Of a DNA stretch of 5,489 bases, positions 1 to 5,489 are shown piece by piece. A program made the translations under genes and the position numbers. Within the stretch, counting starts at the first letter, position 1. Each line of letters opens with the position of its first letter. The stretch is from Sphingomonadales bacterium (GTDB taxonomy: Bacteria > Pseudomonadota > Alphaproteobacteria > Sphingomonadales > Sphingomonadaceae), in NCBI GenBank assembly GCA_018067055.1, contig JAGPVK010000043.1:1-5489 (forward strand), written 5' to 3'. The notes below the pieces were generated by a model. That model had not been told where the DNA came from. It was given only the letters and a program-made list of their open reading frames with translations, and did no database searches.

Positions 1-1254
1 TCGACTCTGGCACTGGCAATATTGCCGGCCAGTGCCATCGCGCAGGATCAGATCATCCGCGTCGGCAATCTGCTGACCGATGCCGCCGCGCAGCCCAGCG
101 GTCCCGCGACCCTCATCGTCCGCGACGGCAAGATTGCCGAAATCCGGCTTGGCTCCGAAACGGTGACCGAAGCCGGCGCCACCATCATCGATCTTTCCAC
201 CAAGACGGTGATGCCTGGCCTGATCGACCTGCACGTTCATCTGACCGGCGATCCCGGCGGCGATTTCTGGAAGGAAACCACCGAGCCCGCCGAATGGGGC
301 GTGGTCGTTGGCGCCAAAAATGCCCTGATCACCGCTAAGGCCGGTTTCACCACCGTGCGCGAAGCGGGATCCTCGCAATATTCGGCCTTCTCGCTACGCC
401 GGGGTACCGCCGAGGGGATCATTCCCGGACCCCGCATCATTGCGGCGGGCCCGGCCCTGGCGATCGTCGGCGGGCATGGCGACGTGTCGGGCTTTACCGA
501 GGACGTCAACAATCTGCTGAGCAGCGGCTATAGCTGCACCGGTGCGGTCGAGTGCGCCGCCAGGGTCCGCAAGGCGTCGCGCGCGGGCTCCGACATCATC
601 AAGATTACCGCTACCGGTGGCGTGCTGTCGCAGCAAGGGCGCGGGCTGAACGCGCAATTTACCAGCGAGGAGATGCAATCGATCGCCGACACCGCCCATT
701 CGCTCGGCCTGAAAGTCATGGCCCATGCGCACGGCGCGCGCGGGATCGAGGCAGCGGCCCGTGCCGGCATCGATACGATCGAGCATGGCACGTTCGCCGA
801 TGAAGCGGCGCTGAAAGTCATGAAGGCCAATGGCACGGTGATGATACCAACCCTGATGGCGTTCAAGGGCGTCAGCGAACGGCTCGGCAAGGGCATTTAC
901 ACGCCGGTGGTCGAAGACAAGATCCGCATGACCATGGGCCGCGTCGGCAAGGCTGTCACCCAGGCCAAGCAACTGGGCGTGCCGATCGCCTTTGGCACCG
1001 ATGCCGGTGTCTTTGACCATGGCCGCAATGCCGAGGAACTGCAGCTGATGGTCGATGCCGGCCTGACCCGGCGCGAGGCGCTTGCCAGCGCCACCACCAT
1101 TGCCGCCAAAACCCTCGATATGGAAAATGAAATCGGCCGGATCGCGGTCGGCTATTCTGCCGACCTGATCGCGCTCGACGGCAATCCGCTCGACGATGTC
1201 CGCAAGCTCGAAAAGATCGACTGGGTGATGGTGCGCGGTCGCGTCATCGACTAG
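1..1254 (+). CDS. Exported metal-dependent amidohydrolase, imidazolonepropionase-like (COG1228), 5'-truncated by window edge
   Basis: Predicted to hydrolyse an amide or peptide bond with a binuclear metal centre in a TIM barrel; relatives include exported Xaa-Arg/Lys/Pro dipeptidases, but the substrate cannot be read here. The frame is open from base 1, giving 417 visible residues. The first 14 are hydrophobic and end in ASAIA before Gln15, the end of a Sec signal peptide, so the true start lies upstream and the TTG at 22 is internal. Counting visible residues from base 1, the expected ligands are all present: HVH (His78, His80), the probable carboxylated Lys201 in IIKITATGG, His242/His244 in MAHAHG, His262 in IEHG and Asp334 in FGTDAG. 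The C-terminal strand (YSADLIALDGNPLDD) is typical of the family's small beta-sandwich. Cys179 and Cys185 could form a disulfide if exported. The stop lies 9 bases before the dioxygenase gene. Family is secure; substrate is open. Confidence 0.93.
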   Translation, partial: STLALAILPASAIAQDQIIRVGNLLTDAAAQPSGPATLIVRDGKIAEIRLGSETVTEAGATIIDLSTKTVMPGLIDLHVHLTGDPGGDFWKETTEPAEWGVVVGAKNALITAKAGFTTVREAGSSQYSAFSLRRGTAEGIIPGPRIIAAGPALAIVGGHGDVSGFTEDVNNLLSSGYSCTGAVECAARVRKASRAGSDIIKITATGGVLSQQGRGLNAQFTSEEMQSIADTAHSLGLKVMAHAHGARGIEAAARAGIDTIEHGTFADEAALKVMKANGTVMIPTLMAFKGVSERLGKGIYTPVVEDKIRMTMGRVGKAVTQAKQLGVPIAFGTDAGVFDHGRNAEELQLMVDAGLTRREALASATTIAAKTLDMENEIGRIAVGYSADLIALDGNPLDDVRKLEKIDWVMVRGRVID

Positions 1255-1263
1255 GCTTCCGGC

Positions 1264-1965
1264 ATGGCCAAAGCCTTTTCGAAAAAGCAGATCGAGCGCT
1301 ACAGCAGCCCGCGGCGGATGGCGGCGCTCGGCCGGCAGGTGACCGATGCGCTCAACGCCCATCCCCGGGTGCAGTGGCTGGAAAGCCCCTTTGTCCAGCT
1401 CTACGTCCACCAGAATTTCCTCAGCGACGCTGATTGCGATCTGCTGGTCAACATGATCGACGGCAACAGCCAGCCCTCGACTCTGTACGAAGGCACGCAG
1501 CGCGAAGGCTATCGCACCAGCTACAGCTGCAATGTTGATCCCGCCGACCCCGACATCCGCCGCATCGACCAGTCGATCTGCGACCTGCTCGGCCTGCCGC
1601 AATCGCACAGCGAGATATTGCAGGGCCAGCGCTATCAGCCGGGCCAGCAGTTCAAGGATCATCACGACTATTTCCACGAAAGCGAGAAATATTGGCAATA
1701 TGAAGGCCCCAATGGTGGCCAGCGCAGCTGGACCGCCATGGCCTATCTCAACGAGCCGGAACAAGGCGGCGCGACCGCTTTCCCGCAGCTGGAATATCAG
1801 GTCGAACCGCGCCGCGGCATGCTGCTGATCTGGAACAACATGCGTCCTGACGGGACCCCCAATATCGACACGCTGCATGCTGGCCTGCCGGTCGACAGGG
1901 GCACCAAATATATCATCACCAAATGGTTTCGACTCAACCAGTGGCAGCAGGCCTCATCTGGCTGA
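1264..1965 (+). CDS. 2-oxoglutarate/Fe(II)-dependent dioxygenase, prolyl 4-hydroxylase-like (P4Hc)
   Basis: A complete 233-residue protein. The family couples oxidative decarboxylation of 2-oxoglutarate to hydroxylation of a substrate, classically proline in a peptide. The double-stranded beta-helix lies at about residues 75-225. The iron triad is intact: His133-x-Asp135 in FKDHHDYF and distal His205 in LHAGLPV; Lys215 in GTKYIITKW is the expected 2-oxoglutarate carboxylate anchor. Other family blocks are YQPGQQF (124-130), RSWTAMAYLNE (154-164) and GGATAFP (168-174). The first 45 residues are a helical, basic N-terminal extension. There is no signal peptide or membrane segment, so the enzyme is probably cytosolic. 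The ATG lies 9 bases after the upstream stop with no clear Shine-Dalgarno sequence, which suggests translation coupled to the amidohydrolase gene. The substrate is unknown: it could be a peptide, a protein or a free metabolite. Confidence 0.93.
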   Translation: MAKAFSKKQIERYSSPRRMAALGRQVTDALNAHPRVQWLESPFVQLYVHQNFLSDADCDLLVNMIDGNSQPSTLYEGTQREGYRTSYSCNVDPADPDIRRIDQSICDLLGLPQSHSEILQGQRYQPGQQFKDHHDYFHESEKYWQYEGPNGGQRSWTAMAYLNEPEQGGATAFPQLEYQVEPRRGMLLIWNNMRPDGTPNIDTLHAGLPVDRGTKYIITKWFRLNQWQQASSG

Positions 1966-1978
1966 ATCGCAGGCGCTA

Positions 1979-2008
1979 CGACCAACGCACGACCAGTTTC
2001 GACCAACG
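1979..2008. repeat. Three direct CGACCA repeats at 10-11 bp spacing
   Basis: CGACCA begins at 1979, 1990 and 2000; the first and third copies extend to CGACCAACG. The 11- and 10-base steps place all three on one face of the helix, as in arrays read by dimeric or multimeric activators. The array lies just after the dioxygenase stop and about 80-110 bases before the metallopeptidase start. A regulatory role is inference; three short copies can also occur by chance. Confidence 0.4.
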
Positions 2009-2052
2009 ACGTCAGCGTGCGGGGGAATTCGTTGCGAGCGAAACTTTACCGT

Positions 2053-2068
2053 GTTAGCTGGCCATAAC
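2053..2068. promoter_or_regulatory. Imperfect palindrome GTTA-N8-TAAC, operator-like
   Basis: GTTA (2053-2056) and TAAC (2065-2068) form a short inverted repeat. TGGCCA (2059-2064), itself a palindrome, lies between them but is centred one base off. The site ends 21 bases before the metallopeptidase ATG, a position where a repressor or the core promoter could act. No convincing -35/-10 pair was found around it. This is a weak candidate only. Confidence 0.2.
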
Positions 2069-2079
2069 AGTTTTTGGAT

Positions 2080-2084
2080 AGGAA
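2080..2084 (+). promoter_or_regulatory. Ribosome binding site AGGAA fixing the metallopeptidase start
   Basis: AGGAA ends 5 bases before the ATG at 2090 and overlaps the other in-frame ATG at 2084. It therefore favours 2090, which also begins a textbook signal peptide (MIKKSLALLL). The frame is open leftward to 1877, but that extension runs through the end of the dioxygenase gene and is not protein-like. Confidence 0.65.
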
Positions 2085-2089
2085 TGAAT

Positions 2090-3922
2090 ATGATCAAGAA
2101 ATCTCTCGCTCTTCTTCTCGGTACCAGCCTGCTCGCGACCGGCGGCATCGCGATCGCCCAGCCGCTCACCACAGCCAGCGCAGCGGCGATGGAGCATCAC
2201 GAAGCAGCGGAGATGACCGAAGGCCAGAAGATGAAGGCCCTGTTCGCCAAAAGCGACGAGGAAAATCTGAAGCGCAATCCGATCGGCGCCCTGTTCCGCG
2301 GTGACGAACGCTATGCCGACCAGCTCGGTGATTATATCAGCGACGAATATTTCGCCAAGGAGAAGGCCGCCGAAACGTCCGAGCTGGCAGCGCTCATGAA
2401 AATCGACCGCAGCAAGCTGAGCGCCACCGATAGAATCGCCTATGACGTGTTCAAACGCGACAAGCAGCAGGCGCTGAAAGGCTATTCCGACGAAATCATG
2501 GCGCTGACCGTGGTTCGCCCGGTCAATCATTTCAGCGGCTTCCACACTTTCTATCCCGACTTTGCCTCCGGCAAGGGCGCGGCGCCGTTCAAGACGGTCA
2601 AGAATTACGAAGATAATCTGAAACGCCACAAACAGTTCATCATCATCGGTGATCGTTCGATCGAACGCTTCCGCGAAGGCATGGAAAGCGGCGTGGTCGA
2701 AACCAAGCTGACGATCAAGAATGTCATCGAACAGCTCGCCACCCAGATCGGTCTTGGCCTCGAAAACAGCCCGTTCATGGCACCGACGAAAAATTTCCCC
2801 GAAGATTTCAGCGAAGCCGACAAGGCCCGCCTGACCAAGGAATATGCCGCCGCGACCACGGAGATTTTCGCCAGCTATCAGCGGATGCATGATTTCCTGC
2901 AGGATGAATATCTGCCGGTCGCCCGCGATGGTGTCGGCCTCAGCGCGATGAAGGGCGGCGCGGTTCTCTATGAAAATCTGATCGAGAATACGACCACCCT
3001 GCCGCTCAAGGCGGACTATATCCACAATCTCGGCCTCAGCGAAGTGACCCGGATCAAGACCGAGATGGAGGAGATCAAGGCCGAGGTCGGCTTTGATGGC
3101 ACGCTCTCCGAATTTTTCGAATATCTCCGCACCGATCCGAAATTTCACCCGAAATCCCGCGAAGCGCTGACCCAGTCCTTCTATGACGTTGGCAAGAAGG
3201 TCGACGCGCAAATCGGCGAGCAGTTCAAGGTGCTGCCAAAATCGCCGCTGGAAATTCGCCCCTATGACGAATCGGTCGAAAAATTCCAGGCCGGCGGCTC
3301 CTACCAGAGCGGCACGCCCGATGGTTCGCGTCCCGGCGTCTTCTATTTCAACGCCTATGACCTGCCGTCGCGCAGCATCTCGGGCATCACCACGCTTTAC
3401 CTGCACGAAGGCGCACCGGGCCATCACTTCCAGATTTCGCTGGCCCAGGAAAATACCGACCTGCCAAACTTCATGCGCTTTGGCGGCAACACCGCCTTTG
3501 TCGAAGGCTGGGCGCTCTATGCCGAGAAACTGGGCTACCCGATGGGGCTCTACACCGATCCCTATCAGCGCTTCGGCCATCTCGACGACGAAATGCTCCG
3601 CGCGATGCGGCTGGTCGTAGACACCGGCCTGCACAGCAAGAACTGGACCCGTGACCAGGCGATCCAGTATATGCTCGACAACAGCAGCATGGGCAAAACC
3701 GACGCCACCGCCGAAGTCGAACGCTATATAGCGATCCCCTCGCAGGCTCTGGCCTACAAGATCGGCGCGCTGACCATTCAGCGGCTGAAGAAGGAAGCCC
3801 AGGACGCGCTCGGCGACAAGTTCGACCCGCGCGAGTTTCACGATCAGGTGCTGAACACCGGCGCGCTGCCGATGACCGTGCTGGAAAGCAAGATCCGCGA
3901 CTGGATTGCATCGCAGAAATAG
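2090..3922 (+). CDS. Exported DUF885-family zinc metallopeptidase (COG4805)
   Basis: A complete 610-residue protein, the usual length for DUF885 proteins, which are predicted metallopeptidases with few characterised substrates. The N-terminus is a Sec signal peptide: MIKK, a hydrophobic run to about residue 20, then AIA with cleavage expected before Gln24. There is no lipobox cysteine, so the mature enzyme should be periplasmic or secreted. Most of the chain is helical. The zinc site is H439-E440-GAPG-H445-H446, followed by EGWALYAE (472-479) with Glu472 as likely third ligand. DTGLHSKNWT (511-520) and RYIAIPSQALAYKIG (545-559) are further family blocks; Ser551 occupies a place where I recall glycine being common. 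Start 2090 is chosen by the AGGAA site and signal peptide. A 124-base gap separates it from the dioxygenase gene, so it may have its own promoter. Oligopeptide cleavage is inferred from the family. Confidence 0.92.
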   Translation: MIKKSLALLLGTSLLATGGIAIAQPLTTASAAAMEHHEAAEMTEGQKMKALFAKSDEENLKRNPIGALFRGDERYADQLGDYISDEYFAKEKAAETSELAALMKIDRSKLSATDRIAYDVFKRDKQQALKGYSDEIMALTVVRPVNHFSGFHTFYPDFASGKGAAPFKTVKNYEDNLKRHKQFIIIGDRSIERFREGMESGVVETKLTIKNVIEQLATQIGLGLENSPFMAPTKNFPEDFSEADKARLTKEYAAATTEIFASYQRMHDFLQDEYLPVARDGVGLSAMKGGAVLYENLIENTTTLPLKADYIHNLGLSEVTRIKTEMEEIKAEVGFDGTLSEFFEYLRTDPKFHPKSREALTQSFYDVGKKVDAQIGEQFKVLPKSPLEIRPYDESVEKFQAGGSYQSGTPDGSRPGVFYFNAYDLPSRSISGITTLYLHEGAPGHHFQISLAQENTDLPNFMRFGGNTAFVEGWALYAEKLGYPMGLYTDPYQRFGHLDDEMLRAMRLVVDTGLHSKNWTRDQAIQYMLDNSSMGKTDATAEVERYIAIPSQALAYKIGALTIQRLKKEAQDALGDKFDPREFHDQVLNTGALPMTVLESKIRDWIASQK

Positions 3923-3957
3923 GGTTTTAGCGCTCCTTCTCCCGTGCGGGAGAAGGA
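3923..3957 (+). terminator. Strong hairpin after the metallopeptidase gene, no U-tract
   Basis: CCTTCTCCCG (3935-3944) and CGGGAGAAGG (3947-3956) pair perfectly around a 2-base turn, extended by T3934-A3957 and, past a one-base bulge, by GCGC (3930-3933 with 3959-3962). The stem begins about 10 bases after the stop codon. No T-run follows on either strand, so it is not a canonical intrinsic terminator. It may still protect the mRNA 3' end or slow polymerase. It is also the left boundary of the repeat described next. Confidence 0.4.
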
Positions 3958-4113
3958 TGCGCAGACTTGGCAGCTTGCTACCCGGTCGCAGCTGGATGAG
4001 GGTGTACCGGGCTTCGTTTGGCGCGCTCCATCACTGGCAGAACATCTTCATCCAACTTTGCGTAATCGCATGCGCGATAAGGCGTCATATCCTTCTCCCT
4101 CACGGGAGAAGGA
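3934..4113. repeat. Hairpin-bounded intergenic repeat of about 180 bp
   Basis: The same stem, CCTTCTCCC/GGGAGAAGG, occurs at both ends (3935-3956 and 4091-4112) with loops that differ in sequence. Between them are further inverted pairs: CCCGGT (3981-3986) with ACCGGG (4006-4011), TGGATGA (3993-3999) with TCATCCA (4048-4054), GCGCA (3959-3963) with TGCGC (4071-4075), and the palindrome CGCATGCG (4067-4074). ACTTGGCAG and CACTGGCAG form an imperfect direct pair (3965 and 4033 region). This nested palindromic build is typical of multi-copy intergenic repeats, and the sequence resembles ones I recall from sphingomonad genomes. Open frames across it have no protein-like character. Copy number cannot be judged from one window. 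Confidence 0.65.
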
Positions 4114-4122
4114 GACTGCCTC

Positions 4123-4206
4123 CCGTCATTGCGAGCGCAGCGTGGCAATCAAGAGCCGCGCGCACCGCACTGGATTGCTTCGTCGCCGTGCTCCTCGCAA
4201 TGACGG
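4123..4206. repeat. 84-bp palindromic REP/MITE-like element
   Basis: Perfect 13-bp terminal inverted repeats, CCGTCATTGCGAG (4123-4135) and CTCGCAATGACGG (4194-4206), bound an element with a second inner pair, GCAATC (4145-4150) and GATTGC (4173-4178). The rest of the arms pair imperfectly (GAGCGCAGCG opposite CGTCGCCGTGCTC). As RNA it would fold into a long hairpin. The CGTCATTGCGAG terminus is one I recognise as recurring in intergenic repeats of many bacteria. It encodes no transposase; if mobile, it would depend on one elsewhere. No clear target-site duplication was found. Confidence 0.75.
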
Positions 4207-4398
4207 ACCGACAAAACAGGAGGGGCTTGTTGCAAAAATCCCTGTCCTACAGGACCGGGACTATGATAATCACCCCCATGGCCAAAACCAAAGCCCTCGA
4301 CAAAACCCGCCACTTTCTGCGCCTTTCGCGGCCAAAGCTTTTTCTCCTTTAGGGGGTGTGACCCGTGTGACCCTGATCTTCTGCACAGCGGATATTTT
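4207..4398 (+). other. Structured, gene-free leader upstream of the argE-like gene
   Basis: No protein-like frame is visible in these 192 bases. They hold an imperfect hairpin, TCCCTGTCCT (4239-4248) with AGGACCGGGA (4251-4260), one mismatch. Further on, CACCCCC (4271-4277) can pair with GGGGGTG (4352-4358), enclosing about 75 bases with two GGCCAAA copies (4280 and 4330). TATGATAAT (4262-4270) looks like a -10 box but lacks a -35 partner at normal spacing. The block could be a third repeat unit or a 5' leader; I cannot decide between these. Confidence 0.35.
4356..4373 (+). repeat. Perfect tandem duplication of GTGTGACCC
   Basis: GTGTGACCC occurs twice head to tail (4356-4364 and 4365-4373), ending 25 bases before the deacylase ATG. 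The first copy overlaps the GGGGGTG arm of the long inverted repeat. Its position would suit a protein binding site or a leader element, but that is inference. Confidence 0.7.
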
Positions 4399-5489
4399 AT
4401 GACCGACAATCTCCTCTCCTCCGCCCGCGAAATTCTCGCTAGGCTGATCGCCTTCGACACCACTTCGCGGAACAGTAATCTCGAGCTGATCGCTTGGATC
4501 GAGAATTATCTCGACCAGCACGGTGTCACATCAACCCGCGTTGTCAACGCCGATGCCTCCAAGGCCAATCTCTACGCCACCGTCGGCCCCAATGTCGCAG
4601 GCGGGATCATCCTGTCCGGCCACAGCGATGTCGTGCCGGTCGACGGGCAGGACTGGCAGACCAACCCCTGGCTGGTGACCGAACGGGACGGTCTGCTGCA
4701 CGGACGCGGGACCTGCGACATGAAGGGGTTTATCGCGCTGGCGCTGGCCGCCGTGCCGTTGTTCAAGCAGGGCGCGAAGCCGGTGCATCTGGCGTTCAGC
4801 TATGACGAGGAAGTCGGCTGCCTCGGGGCGCCGGCGATGATCGCGGAAATGGCGGCGAAGCTGCCGAAACCGGCGCTGGCGATTATCGGCGAACCGACGA
4901 TGATGAAGGTGGTCACCGGGCACAAGGGGATCACCGTCCACGAGGTCGAGGTGCTGGGTCACGAAGCCCATTCGAGCCTTCCCCATATCGGCCTGTCCGC
5001 CAATATGGTGGCGGTGGAACTGATGCACGATCTCGCTGACCTGGCGCGGACATTGTGGGAACAGGGCGATCCGGACTCACCCTTCGTCCCGCCGCATGCG
5101 ACGCTGACCATCGGCACAATGGCGGGCGGTACCGCAGCCAATATCCTGGCGCGCCGGGCGCATTTTGTCTTCGATCTGCGCTGCCCGCCGGGAGTCGATC
5201 CCGAAGCGATCCTGGCGCCGTTCAAGGCCAAGGTCGCGGCGCTCGATGGCGAGATGCGCGGGGCCTTTCCCGAGGCCGGCGTCACCGTCACGCGGCTGTC
5301 CAATGCGCCGCCAATGACACCGGCCGGTTCCGAGGCAGCCGAAGCCTTTGTCCGCCGCCTGACCGGAGACAACAGCCCGTCGGGCGTGGTTTCCTATGCC
5401 GCCGAGGCCGGGCAATTCCAGCAGGCCGGTTTCGCCACCGTGATCTGCGGCCCCGGATCGATCGAACAGGCACACCAGCCGAATGAATA
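4399..5489 (+). CDS. argE: M20-family deacylase, acetylornithine deacetylase (ArgE)-like, 3'-truncated by window edge
   Basis: The family removes the acetyl group from N-acetylornithine in arginine synthesis, or deacylates related N-acyl amino acids, in the cytosol. The 363 visible residues run to the right edge with no stop; ArgE is usually about 380-390 residues, so some 20-30 are missing. The M20 ligands are in order: His75 and Asp77 in SGHSDVVPVDG, Asp107 in GRGTCDMKG, catalytic Glu137 and ligand Glu138 in SYDEEVGC, Glu165 in GEPT and His359 in EQAHQPNE. HEAHSSLP (188-195) starts the inserted dimerisation domain, to about 295. The SNLELI and DGQDW blocks favour ArgE over DapE. There is no signal peptide. 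The ATG has only a weak GCGGA site 6 bases upstream. Many alphaproteobacteria make ornithine with ArgJ, so this copy may act on another N-acyl amino acid; the symbol names the family, not a proven role. Confidence 0.88.
   Translation, partial: MTDNLLSSAREILARLIAFDTTSRNSNLELIAWIENYLDQHGVTSTRVVNADASKANLYATVGPNVAGGIILSGHSDVVPVDGQDWQTNPWLVTERDGLLHGRGTCDMKGFIALALAAVPLFKQGAKPVHLAFSYDEEVGCLGAPAMIAEMAAKLPKPALAIIGEPTMMKVVTGHKGITVHEVEVLGHEAHSSLPHIGLSANMVAVELMHDLADLARTLWEQGDPDSPFVPPHATLTIGTMAGGTAANILARRAHFVFDLRCPPGVDPEAILAPFKAKVAALDGEMRGAFPEAGVTVTRLSNAPPMTPAGSEAAEAFVRRLTGDNSPSGVVSYAAEAGQFQQAGFATVICGPGSIEQAHQPNE

Noticed and set aside
22..24. TTG as the start of the amidohydrolase gene
   Set aside because: The frame continues to base 1 with hydrophobic residues that complete a signal peptide; the real start is upstream of the window.
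394..1878. Minus-strand open frame of 494 codons
   Set aside because: It lies opposite two clear genes with intact catalytic motifs, spans their junction, and its translation shows no recognisable domain. It is a by-product of GC-rich codon use.
2022..2060. Stress sigma factor (EcfG-type) promoter beginning at GGGGAATTC
   Set aside because: The -35-like GGAAT is not followed by a matching GTT element at the expected spacing of 16-17 bases.
1877..2089. N-terminal extension of the metallopeptidase to 1877
   Set aside because: It overlaps the end of the dioxygenase gene in another frame and would bury the signal peptide; the AGGAA site supports 2090.
2054..3841. Minus-strand open frame of 595 codons
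   Set aside because: It is a shadow of the DUF885 gene, codon-aligned with it, low in protein-like features and with no recognised motif.
3935..4112. Short CRISPR-like array from the two CCTTCTCCC units
   Set aside because: There are only two units, each a near-perfect hairpin, separated by about 130 structured bases; repeat and spacer sizes do not fit CRISPR.
4230..4270. Sigma-70 promoter from TTGCAA (4230) and TATGAT (4262)
   Set aside because: The spacer is 26 bases, too long for a standard promoter, and no better -35 lies at 16-18 bases.
3906..4402. Plus-strand open frames of 148 and 152 codons in the gap
   Set aside because: They run straight through the hairpins and palindromic element and shift with them; the translations are repeat-derived. 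The ATGA overlap of the second with the deacylase start is probably chance.
4149..4463. Minus-strand open frame of 104 codons
   Set aside because: It is composed of repeat sequence and runs into the start of the argE-like gene on the opposite strand.

Overview
The window is a GC-rich, densely coding stretch with four genes, all on the plus strand, and one repeat-filled gap. Protein style, strongly G/C-ending codons and the intergenic repeats suggest an alphaproteobacterium, most likely a sphingomonad (Sphingopyxis/Sphingorhabdus-like). This is recognition from memory, not a database match.

Layout. Positions 1-1254 hold the 3' part of a gene for an exported, metal-dependent amidohydrolase; its true start lies left of the window. 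Nine bases later comes a complete 2-oxoglutarate/Fe(II) dioxygenase of the prolyl 4-hydroxylase type (1264-1965), probably co-transcribed. A 124-base gap follows with three helically phased CGACCA repeats and a Shine-Dalgarno site that fixes the next start. Positions 2090-3922 encode a complete exported DUF885-family metallopeptidase with an intact HExxxGHH site. Positions 3923-4398 contain no credible protein gene. They hold a hairpin-bounded repeat of about 180 bp, an 84-bp palindromic REP/MITE-like element, and a third block with a small hairpin, a C7/G7-type inverted repeat and a perfect 9-bp tandem repeat. Positions 4399-5489 are an M20-family deacylase closest to acetylornithine deacetylase (ArgE), cut off by the window's right edge shortly before its stop codon.

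How the genes fit together. Three of the four products are metal-dependent hydrolases that cut amide bonds, two of them predicted to be periplasmic or secreted. A peptide or N-acyl amino acid scavenging role is plausible but inferred. The dioxygenase is predicted to be cytosolic and its substrate is unknown. The repeat island separates the deacylase from the first three genes, so it is probably transcribed on its own.

I see no CRISPR array, tRNA, rRNA, transposase, phage gene or defence system. The proteins are ordinary family members with intact catalytic residues. The least explained sequence is the 476-base repeat island.
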